DNA of 64,000 nucleotides from Opisthorchis felineus (lineage: Eukaryota; Platyhelminthes; Trematoda; Opisthorchiida; Opisthorchiidae): positions 1,142,505 through 1,206,504 of the forward strand of contig SJOL01007707.1 in the NCBI GenBank assembly GCA_004794785.1, written 5' to 3'. This document shows, one piece after another, positions 1-14,000 of this stretch. Under the pieces are notes generated by a model, which was not told where the DNA came from, ran no database searches, and worked only from the letters and a program-made list of their open reading frames with translations. How positions within the stretch are numbered: the stretch's first letter is position 1; each line of letters begins with the position of its first letter. The position numbers were made by a program, and so were the translations under genes.

Positions 1-1571
1 AGCTAGTTATCAGCTTACGCAAACACAATCTTTTATTGGTACAGGTAAAGTTGGAATGGCAACTGAGGGACTCAGTTGGTTCTTGGTCCCATGAGAACGG
101 TTGCAGCAACTTTATGGCCTTCCTCATGGGCGTGAAGTACGTGACCAAACTAAGCCGTTGACAGTGCAGTTCGGTTTAGTTCAAAATCGTATACCGGTAT
201 TGGACATTTTGGCAAACTTATGGTCCATACAGACAAGAATGCCACTGTCGGCCGCAAAACCCACTAATGATGGTTTTTGGTTTTACGCCGAATCGTTTAA
301 CTGAAAGTTTTGACAAGCAATATCGAGACAAGGTTTCCTTTGTTATCGTTGAGACCACGCGATGCAAGGGCAATAGGTTTTGTATCGCTTTTGCCAAAAT
401 GCTCCTTGATACCCACATCTGTTCCGTAATTTTATCCTCACCACTATGTTTGTACCGGGGTTGAGCTACTTTCAAACACGAGGACGGTTGTGGCCCATTC
501 AAAGCATCGGGCCCAAAAAGCTCACAGTGTGGTTCTGGAATCCGTTTTGTTTCTTGTATGTTTCCGATCATGACGTACCATCCTTCATTGTGCACCATTG
601 CCTGAACATCCTTAACAGAATAAGAGTAATCGGCTTTTCTCCGCGCAGCCGTAAACACAGTCCTCAGACGAGTAATTTATTGGCTTTTCTTCAGAAACTG
701 TCTCTGACACCAGTAGTCATAAAATCTGAGAGTGAGCCGACGTCCTGCCCACCAGCTGTCAAGGAGTACCAGATACTGATTTGATATGATTTGAAGCCAA
801 ACGGTTTCGCCGAAACAACCGTATGTATTTTTATCGTTAGAAGCTGCCTCATATTCGCGTACGCCTTCATTTGCAAAGATGCTTCTACTAAACCTACCTT
901 AGACCCATTGTATGTTTTATTGGACAAATCAAAGGAGACTGATAGAGGTCAAGAGAATCGCTGGCGCCGGTAGAGAAATGACCTCATGTGGACAGTACCG
1001 TCAACTTTCGCTGTGACACAAGCAGTGCACTCCACTCAGCACGAACCACACATGAGTTAATCATCATCTGTGTCAGTTGGTTCTACTCATTAACAATTCT
1101 GTTTACTCGAACATAAAGCGTAAGCCTTTTCGTTGAACTATTGATATAACTTCAATCAACAGCCGAGAGCAGAATCGAAAACCTCCGGTAAAGTCCTTCA
1201 GGAAAAGTGGCAATTGGAGCACACTCAATATTAATTTGTACATTACACAGCACTTACCAAGATTTCTCTGCTACTTTTCATTAGGTACGCTATACCCATG
1301 AATTTCGCAAACGTTACGAAACTCAAATTCGGCACCAAAATGACCACCTATTTTTAAGAATTCCTTTCAGTCATTCTTAGATGTTTGAACAACATAACTA
1401 AAAAATGGCTCACTCAGTCTTTGTTAGGAAAGTTGGTAATATTTAAAGCGCTGTCCAGGCGCAGCCCCACAGGTAATCGGTTATTTAAAGGGATGATGAA
1501 TTTCGTTTAGGAGTTCCGGGCCAAACTCGACTCGGATCTTGTTAAACGGATTGAGCGCCGTATGGTGTATA
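1..1571. other. No recognisable gene; probably UGGT intron
   Basis: Neither strand shows a conserved UGGT block here. In particular I find nothing like the YGVELAIKSTEYKA segment expected just before exon a. The longest open frame (minus strand, 218-658) has no familiar motif. Confidence 0.5.
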
Positions 1572-2176
1572 TATGGAAAGTTTAAGGTCAAAACACAATG
1601 TAGTGGAATAAGACGTTACACTTGACGTTTCGGTTGCCATGGGCACCCTTTTTGAGGATTTCTACATTCAGTTGAATACGAGTCAAGTACAGCGTTATTT
1701 GGGTCCTCTATCATGTTATCTGATTGGTGCATTCCTGAGATCAGTTGGCAGTCAGATGCGACCAGCCTGTGTTAGCTCTGTGCGCGTGATTGTGTGTGTA
1801 CTCTGACTGGGATGTGCCTTCGTCTGTCGTTGTGCTGGCTGTGCTGCGTCATTGTTGAAATTCCTACTTGACCTCTGGCCACGATGCCCACGAAGGTGTG
1901 CAGTAAGCCAGATAGACGGGATGATGGCTCCGTCAGTTCGGTTGTGTGTTGATCCATAGTGCGTCAGCACACACCCGTTCCACGTGCAACTTGAATCTTG
2001 ACTGGATTATAAGTGTCCCATCAAATTTGATTTGAGGAAGTGCATTGACGGCGGTCCCAAATAATGCTTCACTTGACTCGTATTCAGTTGAATGTAAAAA
2101 TCCTCGAAAAGGGTTGACCACGGCAGCCGAAACGTCTTATTCCACTACACTGTGTTTTGACTTTAAACTTTCCACA
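1572..2176. mobile_element. 0.6-kb foldback element with long inverted arms (family D)
   Basis: The stretch 1572-1709 reappears in reverse complement at about 2053-2176. Both arms share the run from atggaaagttta through aaaacacantgtagtggaa, taagacgtt, ttcggntgcc, gaggatt, tacattca, gaatacgagtcaagt and gttatttggg. By eye the arms differ by point changes and a few indels. About 340 bp of unrelated sequence lies between them, with no clear transposase. This is the structure of a non-autonomous foldback or MITE-like element, though a Penelope-type inverted-repeat remnant is also possible. Confidence 0.75.
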
Positions 2177-2660
2177 TGATACAATGAATTTCTTTTTTAA
2201 GTGTTTTTGACCGTTGTGTTGGTAAGTTGACAAGTTTTGTCATTAGGTGCTAGTTTCCTCCAACATCGAGTGAGAGCGTTTCTGGTAGTCAGTGTAGTTA
2301 CACTGCCGGTACTTGCACGATGTTGGCATCCACAGTGTCAGCTTGTATTTGCTGGTTTCTTTTCTATGGCTGATCACTTTTTTGAACTGGATTAGCTCGA
2401 AACCTATGCTACCAGCTCGTCGAGCTCAGCCAGCCCACTACCAAAAATGGCCGAAATCCAAGCGTTATTGCATTTTTACCCACGTTACAGAATTGTGTTT
2501 AAACGTCGTGTATAGTGTCCACCTGTTTGAAGTGGACACTTCCGTCAGCTATAAGAGACTTTTACTTCGTTGTCTCTCAAGCGGTTTGCGGTTTGGATCA
2601 TCGTGTTTCCTTGTTCAGCCCACTTGATGTCTTTATAACGATTTTATTTGTTCTCTCAAG
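2177..2660. other. Intron sequence just before exon a
   Basis: No repeat or coding match was recognised. The last part is pyrimidine-rich and leads into the exon a acceptor at 2660. Confidence 0.5.
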
Positions 2661-2967
2661 AAAAGAGTTCAAATAAAGAAGCGCTTGAAGCCCCGGAAGA
2701 CGCGATTGTTCAAGGTTTCAACTTCACCCAACTCAGATTGAATCATCCTGACTTGGACTCCCAGCTGAAGGAATATCAGAAGTACTTGCTGAGCACAGAC
2801 GAAGAACTTCGGCCATTGAAGGTGTGGCAGTTTCGTGAGCTAAACCTACAGGCTACTCAAGCTATTGTGGATGCCTCTCGTCAGGCTGGACCTGACACTG
2901 GATCAGTCCTTCATCCAGGATTGGCAGTCCTTCGTGATATTACTCAAAACCTTCCATCACGTGCCGG
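2661..2967 (+). CDS. UGGT: UGGT exon a (first exon visible)
   Basis: The acceptor is a pyrimidine-rich tract ending in tctctcaag. The exon opens with two bases of a split codon and ends gccgg|gtgggg, two bases into a glycine codon. It encodes about 101 residues, including [26 protein letters not shown] and the block [15 protein letters not shown], which matches the animal UGGT block PLKVWQ...DLSQNFPTKA. In known UGGT structures this is the first half of the split fourth thioredoxin-like domain. The phase shows that at least one coding exon lies upstream. Confidence 0.9.
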
Positions 2968-5900
2968 GTGGGGTTTCTTTATTATTATCATTATCACTAT
3001 TATTACTATTGTTATTATTATCATAAAGTAAGGTAAAAGATACATGCTATGGATTTTTATCACCCGAAATATCCTGACATGTCCCTTGTGGAAGATAGGA
3101 GAAATTTATTGATTGGATAAGTCAGGACGTCGGTGTGTAACTTACTCCTATCAGCAATTGCTAAGAGGTCAACGATAGGGAGTTGCACTCATAATCAATG
3201 TCCGGTCGATAACACCACGGCTTATCGTGGCAGGTTTACTAGTATTAGATTTCCATATGCTAATGATTTTTTGCGGCATTCGGGTGTTTGTACTGATCAG
3301 AACTGTCGGAACTTTTGTGGGAGTGGCTCTGCAGGCAAGTAATTGAGAATGGCGAATTCACTATCTTCGATCGGTTGTAGGAAAACGAAGGTATCCTGTG
3401 TTCATACAAAACTGAATTTTTCTCGAAAGGACCATCCCTGTTTACAAGGGCTTTATTGCCTCGTCTCACATCCGTGATATCTCGAAGCTTCATTCTTGGT
3501 TGCGCGGTACGGGGGCAACGGTATGACCATTTGGAACTATCTAAATTGTTAGCGGACGAATATAGTGTACAAAACAGCGTATAATACAAGATGAAACCTA
3601 ATTACCTCTTGTTGGCCTTTGTTTGTTCTTGGTAGCCGACTGGTGTCGATGACCGTGGACTCAGATCTACGTTCAGAGGTTGCCAACAATCAGCTGTTGC
3701 TCGGTGCTGCTGAAATACAACCCGGCCAAACAACGTGGTTTATCAATGGCCTACTCCTATCACCGACAGTTGATGTTTTCGCCCTTTTGGATTTGTTGCG
3801 TCAGGAATTAAGGGCCATGTCTCGTCTTTACAACCTTGGAGTTCCGGTGAGTCAGTACTGAGTGGTTTTTCTCTCAGATCCTTTTGCTTACTTCCAGTGC
3901 ATCATGTAACAGATAAAAATTGACCTCTTCTAGCATCATGTTATCAACCGGTTGTTCATTCACGCCATCGCACGTAGGTACTTGAAGATCCTTGAAGTTT
4001 CACGGAATTCTGATCAATGAAGCAGTGAACAGTTTTGTTGAGTTTCACCAACGTCGTTTGTGGGTCGTTTGGGTTCAAAACCCAAAGCGATGGATAGCCA
4101 TAATTATTCCCACAATGGGTGCTGTTGGGTATGAATTCTGGCTGTGCTGATGAGGTCAATGCACGAATCTGCAAAGCTCGGGTCGCGTTTGCTAATTGGA
4201 GACACCTATGGCGTCAAAGTGATACATCCCTGAATCTCAAGGGACGTGTGTCAGACTACATTGCGGGATTTTTTGTTTTATGGCTGTGAGACTTGGCCTG
4301 TTCGAGCAGCAGAAGTGAGACGCCTTCAGGTGTTCGACAATCGTTATCTCAGAGCCATAGTTCGTGCGGGTTGGTGTCGGAGAATCTGCAAGGAGGCAAT
4401 TAAAAAGCGAGTTTTTGGTTGTGCAACGGGTACTTCTACTGAAGAATGTGTCCAGCACCAGAAGCTGCGTTGGTTAGGCCATTTATTATGCATGTTGAAC
4501 CGAAGAGGGTGCTGTTTTCCATGCCCAATTCAGAGGGGCGGAAGGAGAGAGGTGGCCAACCCTTGAGCTGACAGAGGGGTATGAAAGAGATCACGAAACG
4601 TTTGGGTGTTGTCGGTACTACTCGCCTTCCGGGATGGGAACCGCGAGATCCCCACTGCGCCTGGTTGGAGACGCTGCAAGATACGGCTGCTAATCGATGT
4701 AAATAGCGTTCTTGTTGCCAGTTTCTCTCCAGATTGCCTGAGTGAGTGTCTGGAGGTGTAGGCACCTCGGAATGATTGTGGTGGGTTGGCATTATGTCCC
4801 TTCCTCTCCCACTTTTAGTATTTTCTTCACAATCAGGCTTTTAAATAAATCATGATTGTACGGCAGCGAAGCATCAATGCTGAACACTGATGTCATGCTG
4901 TCAATGATGATGTGCTGATAAAAGTGGTATCAAAACAACCAATGAAAATGGCACCAACGAGCCACACAACTACTCATACAGTTTGACTGAGAGTTCATCC
5001 TGGAAGTGAAGTCAATCTACGCTGAAAGGCCGAAGATCAATGCACTTCTGGTTTTATTTATTTTAGAGCCGTCAGCAGCGCGCATCTCACGAATCTGCAA
5101 TCGAAACTTGTGTTTAAAATTGCCGACTCTGAGTTGCACCATATTTCATATGTTACGAGACGTGAGACTGGTTCCTTTTGCAGGTTCTGACTTTTTATGA
5201 TCTTTCGGGATCACTTGAACGAGCTCGGAGCACTTCGGCTAGGTTCGTACATTTTGCTCACGCGCGTGATGCATGCATCCAGGTGGCCTTCATACCCTTT
5301 GGTTTTGGTTCAATATGTGTTCTTCTCTCTCGTTATTTTTTCCGGCTGCCGGAATGAACACATGTTCTACCATGTGTAGAACTCATCTGTCCACGTAACG
5401 TAAGCAGAGTTGGAAGGATGGGGGTCGTACAGTACACCGGGAGTGAGTGTGCTTATTGTGTGGACGTCTGAGTCCCTGTAAATTGTGAAATCATGGTACG
5501 CATGAAAAGTGGGATGTTAGAAGAACCCCGAACAGTTTAAACTATCCTTGCTACTTGTACTGACTGCCAAACTCATAAGGATCACAGTGTGCACTTTTTC
5601 AGGCCACTTATCTTAGGGCATTCGTGGCCAGAGCATAGGCCACGAATACTTAGGCACTGATGAGCTGGAAATGAACAACGATGTTGGTTCTCAAGTTGGT
5701 GATCATCCGTGAGTGCAAATTACAACCAACCGTAATCTGTTAAATTGCAAAGGACATGATTTCATGTGGTTCCCGTCCATAGTGTTTGTCTCCTCATATG
5801 TACTTGGACGCCGTACTGTTAACTGGTCACATTTCTTTGTAATCTGGAAATTATCTACGTTTGTTTCAATAAATCTGTTTCCATGTCAGTGTCACATTTC

Positions 5901-7967
5901 CTGAAAGAGACTGAGGTTGTGAATCCTCAACACTCAGAAAGTGGTCTTTCTTCTGCGTCCATCAAACGAACTCCAATAAGGGTGAAGAAACAAAGGGTTT
6001 CGTTTTTTCCACAACCGATTGTGTCTACCAGACAGCTTCCTGCATACTTCTTGGTCCTTTAGGCTGTGTATCTACGCGTGCTGTTCAGGAACATTAGCAT
6101 TGTTGATCTGGGCCAGCTGTGTAGCTCTGACAACTGGGTATTGGGATGTACAGCTGTGTGACGAACAAATCTACGTTTTCGTCTTTGCATTAAATGTAGC
6201 TTAGCATCATTTGTTCCTGAGGATATACTGTACATTTATCTGCCATACTAAGCACTGTTTTCTCGCTTTGCTCAGCCTTCTAAGTTGTACATATCTCCTA
6301 CCATTTTATCTACAGTTAACTATCGTTGTCTTCTACAGTTCCCTCAATCACACCTGACTAAAGAAGTCATCATAGCACGCAACGTCTGCCAACAAGAACC
6401 ATCAACAGAATTGGGAATTCGGTCTTTTTCTTAAGTGACTATTTTGGAATGGATTGCACACTTGGTAGTGGTTAACAGAGGGTTCTGTGTTGGATTCTTC
6501 AGTGGGGTGGCTTCTCTTCTGGGGCTAATTGCACTACAGTGAGTGTGATCTACTCACTTAAAAACAAGCTGCCCTTAGTAATACATTTGTTTATTTCGTG
6601 ATCCCTTTCGCAGATCATTATGTTGCTTGCCTGGAAATGTTTCGCTCAAGCCCCTTGGTCTGGTACTTAGATTTGGACCCATTTTGTGTCCGATTAGGCC
6701 GTTTGCTCCCCGTTTGAGTTGTTGTTTCCGTTTACCTGTCACTTTTAGGCGGGTCGAATTTCTGAATTACTTACCATGACGGGAAGCTTCGGTCAATCAA
6801 TCTCTGACACGAACAGCGCGGCTGTCCCGGGTTTACGATACAGTTTGTCCGGACGTTTTGTCCTCGATCTATCTGGCAGCCCTGTAATCTACCTGAACAA
6901 CTTGGAATCGGACTCAGCCTATGCCACCTGGCCGGAGTCACTACAAATGCTTTTCATTCCAGATTTTTCCGGTGGAATTCGGAGAATTCGAAGAAACCTA
7001 TATAACATCATTCTTGTGCTTGATCCAGGGTCAACCGAATGTCAAGAGATAATTCGCTTGGCTGAATCTTTCCTGCTACACAGGATTGCTATTCGGTGCG
7101 TTATAGATAGTGTACTGTGTTATCTTTTGTACCTCTTATTATTTTTTCATCAAGTGGTCTTCCATCAAAACTTAAAGTTTCCCAGATCAATATAACAGTA
7201 GAAAACAAGGGAGACCGAATCGTACTATGAGTGGTACAAAGCAATGTGACCCAGTTCATTTCTTCTGTTTATTCCGAACGACCCTACGTGTAACCTTATC
7301 GAAAAACCTTATCATGGTATGGCTTCTGAAAGGCCTAGCGAAATTGCCACAATCCTAATGCGAAAGCTTCCCTCCCCTGTAGCTTGTTCGGCTGATCCTC
7401 TCCAAAGGCTCGTCGTGGTAAGTTTAAATGTCTATTTGAGGGCAATTTTTAAGCTATCTATATCAGTCATGTGACCGTTATTCTGGCGGATGCTCAAGTG
7501 GTCCAAAAAGCCCGTAGTTGTTCCTGTGCTGATACCAGTTTTAAGTACCGCTAGCAGTAGGTAAGTAAGTGCTGACTTGACTCGCTTACTAATTTCACCA
7601 TTTCCAAGCTTGTTAAACGAACCTCAATATCAATGTATATTGTCGTGGTTTACGTTTGGAGATCGATCTTACTAAGTTGGAATGCAGTATACGCATCCGA
7701 CGGCCGCATTCCAAACTGACAACTGAAAATTTGCAGAATTTTCGGAGAATGTACCACGACGTTGAGGATGGGTCGCTGACGGCCTAGCGAACTACTTCCA
7801 GTGAGTTGCTTTGGAGCACACGAGGGTGCAATGGATTAGAGCTTTTATGACTAAAAAACATTTGTTTCATGGAAGTAAAAACTCGCTTTGCTGTACAAAT
7901 TTGGTCATTCTTACGACTTTCACTTCATATCTCGGGGCACAGGCCTCCTGCTTTACACTAGGTTCTC

Positions 7968-8016
<49 letters not shown>

Positions 8017-11000
8017 CCTCTACAATTACAGAAAATTAGTAGTGGACGGGAGCTAAAAAAGAGTTTTGTGTGGGAATTTTCGATGTCGTAGAATACGATG
8101 AACATGTTGATGATGTTCCAGGTTCCTTCCTCGAATCCTTTTCCGGATCCAGTTCAGATCGCCCCTACCTATCACTTGACTTGGTATTCCTTTTACAGCC
8201 GGCTATCCACCTTTTTCAATTTTTATTTCTTTTGTTAGTTGAGTACCAGAGGCCATCGTACTTCCCTCCCGTCATTAGATTTTTAGATGGTTATATCAAG
8301 GTCCCATCGGTCTTTAGCTGCCGTACGTAAATTTATCGGTTCACCTTAAGGGAATCCCGAATCCTAATCAGTGTCGTTCGGCGGTCTGTAATAAGGTAGC
8401 AGTATTGGCGGTTGTGGTAATAACATTATCAATTTTTCAGAACAGTTAGGATCTGCGGTCGGCAATATCTTGGTGGAAGAAGGAAACGTAGGTTCCGTCC
8501 GACCCCATTGGTGGAACTACTTGGCTTCTTTTAACGGTTGGGCAGCAGACTGTGCTCAACATCCACTCTAGCAAGTCAGTTACTAGTCTCATTTCTACTT
8601 GGTTGCTGACTTATGGCAACATAGTGACTCGATTAAAAAAGTTTCCTGTATGGGAGGTTTTATATGTCCGAACTACCTCAGTCAGTTACTTTGGCCTATG
8701 ATTAAATTTCGTCAGTAGGCATCTGTGTTCAGCTGCTATTCGGTCGGCCAACCGCCTGAGCTATTTGCTGAGAAGAAAGCGAAAGTTTAATTGTGCAAGC
8801 AGGTGACCGATTGGGTTCAGGGAACTGCGCAGTAAAACAATCAAGGTGTTTTATTCAGACGAAGTGTTATGTAGAGGAGTCACACGGAAGGTGGTGGACC
8901 AGACCGTAAGACTGAAGTGATCACTGCACATGTCCCCTTATATCTTATTTTTTACTCGTTTTCCTGGATTATTATTTATATCTATAAGTATTTATTATTT
9001 GTTATTTTTCGAGCCCATGTATACTAGCTAATGGTACTAATAATCGTTCAGCTACAAAACCCGTTCGGTGTGTAGCTCCCACACCGCCCGAAGGAAGCAT
9101 GAGGACTAAGATGCTACCAGGTTACCTAGGCCTAGACAGGAGCAGTGGAGGTTCTGAGGTTGGGTTCGAACTGCGAACCTTCCGGTTAGTAAGTCCGCGT
9201 CTCGATCGCTGAGCTATCTGAAGCCAATTTCCTGTTATGATTCATTTGGGACACAACAGTCTGCATCAAGATAGGTTATAAATCTTCCCGTATTTCGCTT
9301 ACATGTAAGACTGCCGGAGTAAACATCTGGCCTAGTTCACTGGCGAAACAGTGCGACCAGAATTTCGTCGGGGATCTATCTGCGTGTCTGGAGCTGCTTA
9401 CGATAATATTTTGATCTCATACTGTCACCAATGATCGCGTTGATTTTGTATGGATATGGAAAGTACAGTAAATATCTGGTAGTTGATCAGGTGGCCGTTG
9501 ATCTCTTCACCGAACTCGGAAGTTGACTTGCAGATGTTTCGTCACTATTCAAGAAGAAATCGTCAGTATGCCCTGATGGTGTTCCCTCGAATGACAACGA
9601 AACGTTTGCAAATCATTTACCAACCTTGGCGAACAGATCAACACCTACATGATCAACTAAAAATGAACCCACCCGAGCTATCACTGCCATCACTAAATGT
9701 CTGTTTCTCCTTCTGCCATCTTATTAATCTTTTCCCCTTATTTTCTGTGCAGGTTTGGGCTCCTTTGGTCGGTTGACTCTTCTGTCAAGTCTCTCAGTTT
9801 GATTTTGGTGCGAATGTTTACCTACATCTCGTCTGTCGTGTCACACTTTGGCGAATCCCCACTACCTGTAGGCGTCTCTGGTCTAGGATCACCTGGACCG
9901 ATGACCGCCTTATCTTTCCTTACAGAGCTCTATGCTGAAGCCGAACGTACCAAAAAGGAATTGACCATTACATTCATACAACAGCGATTTGAAAAGCTCT
10001 TTCCCAACGCTGACATTGAAGAGATCATCTCTCCTGAGGCAGGTGCAAGCGAATACGACTCTCAGCTCCATGTGAGTTGTCAATTCACTTACTGGTCCGC
10101 TCGCAAAAACAATGATACTTTGAAGAATTGGCGGTGATGGGAGGGTAGTTAATTGGAGCCGATGAGAACTGCGATATGTCATTCCTCAAACACCAGCAGG
10201 GTTCGCGCTGCGTCTTAGTTCCTCTTGTATCATAATGTGCCGCAGTTTTTTTCTGTGAATAGATAAAAATGGGCGCGTGGTAGGCCAGTATACACTGTTT
10301 CTAACCAAACAATAGCCCGACCATATTGGTCTGAGGAGAGACACCACCAGCCAACCTGTAAGAACCGAATATGGATTACAATTCTAAGCCATCCGATCGG
10401 GATTCTTGAATCTCATTCATTGTTAGTTCCCTACAGTAATCAGAATGATCGGATCTCATATTTACTCAATTTACTGATTAATCAGACTGCCGTATTTTCC
10501 CATGCGCTCATTTTTCCTTACCCTGCCCTACATGAACCCTGAATGGTGGTTTATACGATGAACAATTAAACGCCTGCGTCGTTATTGTTCTATGCGTATT
10601 CCACACTTTTCCTGTCTTTCTCCGTTGTGTTCCCGGATGGGAGAAGTCAGTCCGCCCTGAAATCGGACGCGGAAGTCTAGACAAAAGTTAAGCATTCTAC
10701 CCCCTGGACCAGGTGGTACGTGGCCACGTGATTAAGCACATGGCGCGCCGCGCTCCTGGTTAGTTTGATCTCAGCCAGTAACATTGGGTGTTCGAATAGG
10801 AAGTATGGCCGAACGAGTTTCAAAACACTGCTTTACACGATTTTACGGTCTGATGTACTTTGTAGTTGCTTCGGTTTGTTCTAGTCGCTTGTCCGATCTA
10901 GTCTAAATCGGCTGTTTTTCACTTTGGATCCTGTGGAAAGGATAAAATTACAGGTAAAGTTGTCAAATGACCAAAATAAACACGATGCACTCACAATCCT

Positions 11001-14000
11001 CATTAGTAGCCAACCACCGGACTATCTGAACGAAGATCATGGCATCGTTTGATGTTGACATTTGCAGTTCAGTGGACTGATCATGGCCTCTCGACGACAG
11101 ATCCTCCTAGTGATGAACTCTATCAGTCATTTCGGGCACTAGAAATTGACTCATCGTCCATCGCTTAGTGGTATTGCGCACCGCATTGACGCTCATCCGG
11201 GCGCCATTTTCACTGTAGCTGACTGAAAGCGGCATGACGAATTTTCCTCACGGATGTACATCAAGTGGCGTTGTAATCGACGGAAATCAGTGTTAGGCGA
11301 CCTATCACATAACTGCGTAACTGAGTGATGTCCACGAATTTCCCGATAGTGTGTGTGAATTAACTGAGTTTCCAAGTATTCGTTTGAGAACCATTATACA
11401 GTTATTTATGGCAGATAAAAATTCGGAAAATGCTTCGAACCGTTGATTATACCAGTTGTTTCGGGTGCCACCCCAATCATTCTGAGGAAGGCGCAGGAAA
11501 CTGTTGTTACTAGCATATTTGTCGATGCTTATATGGAGAAAATGGAGTTCACTGTTCAGCGCATCCTGATAGGCGTTGCTCGAACGAAGCATCCGACTGC
11601 TTCAGAATCAATAAAAAATGCCTTCCACCATTTCATCACGCGGAAATAAAAAGGAACTTCTGTGTTTTACAGCCCTTCGTAACGAAGATTTCATGAGTGA
11701 TAGCACAATCACAGCATCAAGATAGCGTTGCAATCAGGTGAAACCAGACTAGAGCACCCAATTTAGTGCGTAAATCTTGCTTCGACCGCATGCAAAGTTA
11801 CTATAGCACATCATTTTTTGTCAAAAATGGCATTACTAACAGAAATCTAGGTATGAATTTATTCCTTAACAGATCTATGTATAGGAAACTACTGTACATT
11901 GTGTGCACTCGACGAACAGAGGTGTCGATGGTGGGCAGCAGGCGTTTACAACAACGGGGATAGAAGGCGCAACATTTAGTGGATATCACTGAAAAATCCA
12001 AATAAAAGATATTAATATGTCAGCGTATCCTTTCATTCGAAAAATGGAAGGAATATCGGAATGGCCAATGTCACGACGACAAACAGGAGGAAATTCAACC
12101 CATACACTTTGCTACTCGAATCGTTTCAGTAGTGTATAATTAATCTGTATGACATCCCGATACCCGATGGCACACGCCTCTGGACTGCACTCCCAAACAC
12201 TATGAATACTGTTTTCTCGAGAGAACACACTACTTATAGGGTTTCTGGTAGCACTACCGCAGCCCACTGCCGATTTTGCTCTTATTGGGTTTCATAAAGT
12301 AGGCTTGTTTCCAGGGTATCACTCAACCTCACGGTCTACTTGAACAGTAAACTTCACCCGAATATGCTTCACAAGGTAGAGCAGAAGGCTGACAGGAACT
12401 TGATAATTGCATGATGATGAGCCTCAAGAATGACGAACCGGTCGTGAGCTGTCAAAGAGTTTTCAGAAATCTTATCAATAGTGCGTCCTGTGAAATCTCG
12501 AATGTCGTATCAACTGAAACATGAGGTGGCCTTTGTGCAGCACATTCACTTGAGGAATATGATAAACGATAGATTGAGCGGGGATTCAGCTGAGTTTCTC
12601 GGTTACACCCATTTGATTTGCAAATGATTGTGTTTTGCCACCGATAAATTCTGTTTTTTTTACGACGCATTTAGATGTTTTTGGACACACTACGCAATCT
12701 TTTCATGAACATGAAAAGTCGCTTTTTGCTACTGAACTAGCCAAATAATGTCTCCTCTGACATTCAGACCATGATGCATCGCGAGCCTCATTAGAAACAC
12801 ACGCAATACGATGTAAATGCTTGCAGTTCTTAACACAAGAAATGCGCATGCATGAAAAATCTAACGCATTACTATCTGGTGATTTACTAGGGATATGCAC
12901 ACATCCACGGAACAATTGGTATGCTCTTCCAATCAATGAGGCTAATGGCGGAGGTTCTTAGAACTCTCTGAGTCTAGGCTGTTGCTGTTGAAAATCTCGT
13001 CGGTCTGGAGTATTCGGACAACGGTATATTCATCTTCAAAAATGAGCAGGAAGCATAAGCGCTATTATACAAACTCACCTCTTTACTTCCATCTTTAGGC
13101 ATGCGCTTTGGGCCCACAAAACGCAAAATTGTACTTCAGAATATGCTGTCTCCGAAAATGCCTCTTGCACTTCAGGGCCAAGCACGGTAGGTTGTGGTGA
13201 GATTTACATAATCCAATAGTTGTCTTAGCTCCGATGGAAATGTATGTGGTGGACAAATCTTAAGGACCTGAATCACGTTTGCCAATTTGCGTCACTGTTA
13301 CGCAAAAATGGCATATCATTGGGTCTCAGGAATCGCGCAGGTGCAGTACGGGCCGTGGTGTTCTATGAGTGTGAGATTTGACCCCTGTGGATGGATGGTC
13401 TGAAGTGCCCTCGTGTTTTTAACCACTGTTGCCCTGGAATCGTTACTGGTATTGGATGGCGCCAGCGAATTCGTAACAAGGTGAATGGTTGTGCAGCAGG
13501 CACTTCATTTGCGTGTAACATCGAACACCATCGACTACGGTGGCCCGGCTATGTGCTACGCGTGCTAAGTCGTCGTCTGCCTAGACACAGTGTTCTTTTG
13601 CTTCCTTCACAAACTGCTAGAAACTGCTAGATGGACAGCGTATGGCAGAGGGGTTTGAAAGAGGGCGCGAAGAGTTTGGATGTTGTCAGTGAGATCCGCC
13701 CTCCGGGATAGGGTCCCCAGATCCCTTCTTGCACCTGACTGGAGGCGTACCGGGAAATGACAGCCAGCAGATGTCAGTGGCGTTTGTGCTGTGAGTTTCT
13801 GTCCAGGATATCAGATTGAACGTTTGTTGGCGAAGGCTTGCAATAAGCTAACACCAGGCCCTTCCCTACTCACCCTTTTGTTTCTTCTACTTGTAACCTT
13901 TAAGATAACGTGACACTAAGGCATCACTGTGGAACTATTGTGGGTGTCTGTTTTGTTGATGATCTGTTGATGCGATCTGGATCTTCTTGTGGGCATTTAT

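Larger units (their letters stand above)
7096..9752. other. Intron between exons c and d
   Basis: It contains a TA microsatellite, a minus-strand tRNA-derived SINE and the start of a small foldback element. Nothing else was recognised. Confidence 0.6.

Noticed and set aside
218..658. 146-codon open frame on the minus strand.
   Set aside because: No recognisable motif, no clear splice context and no repeat similarity. Probably chance.
3031..3031. End of exon a placed at the stop at 3029-3031, giving a protein with an isoleucine-rich tail.
   Set aside because: The tail is the ATT microsatellite. The gg|gtgggg donor at 2968 joins exon b in phase with UGGT similarity on both sides.
8064..8326. 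A possible UGGT exon reading [18 protein letters not shown], which loosely resembles animal IGFIFVVNDSEDVDG.
   Set aside because: No acceptor gives the phase left by exon c. Joining exon c directly to 9753 gives [14 protein letters not shown] with perfect phase and better similarity.
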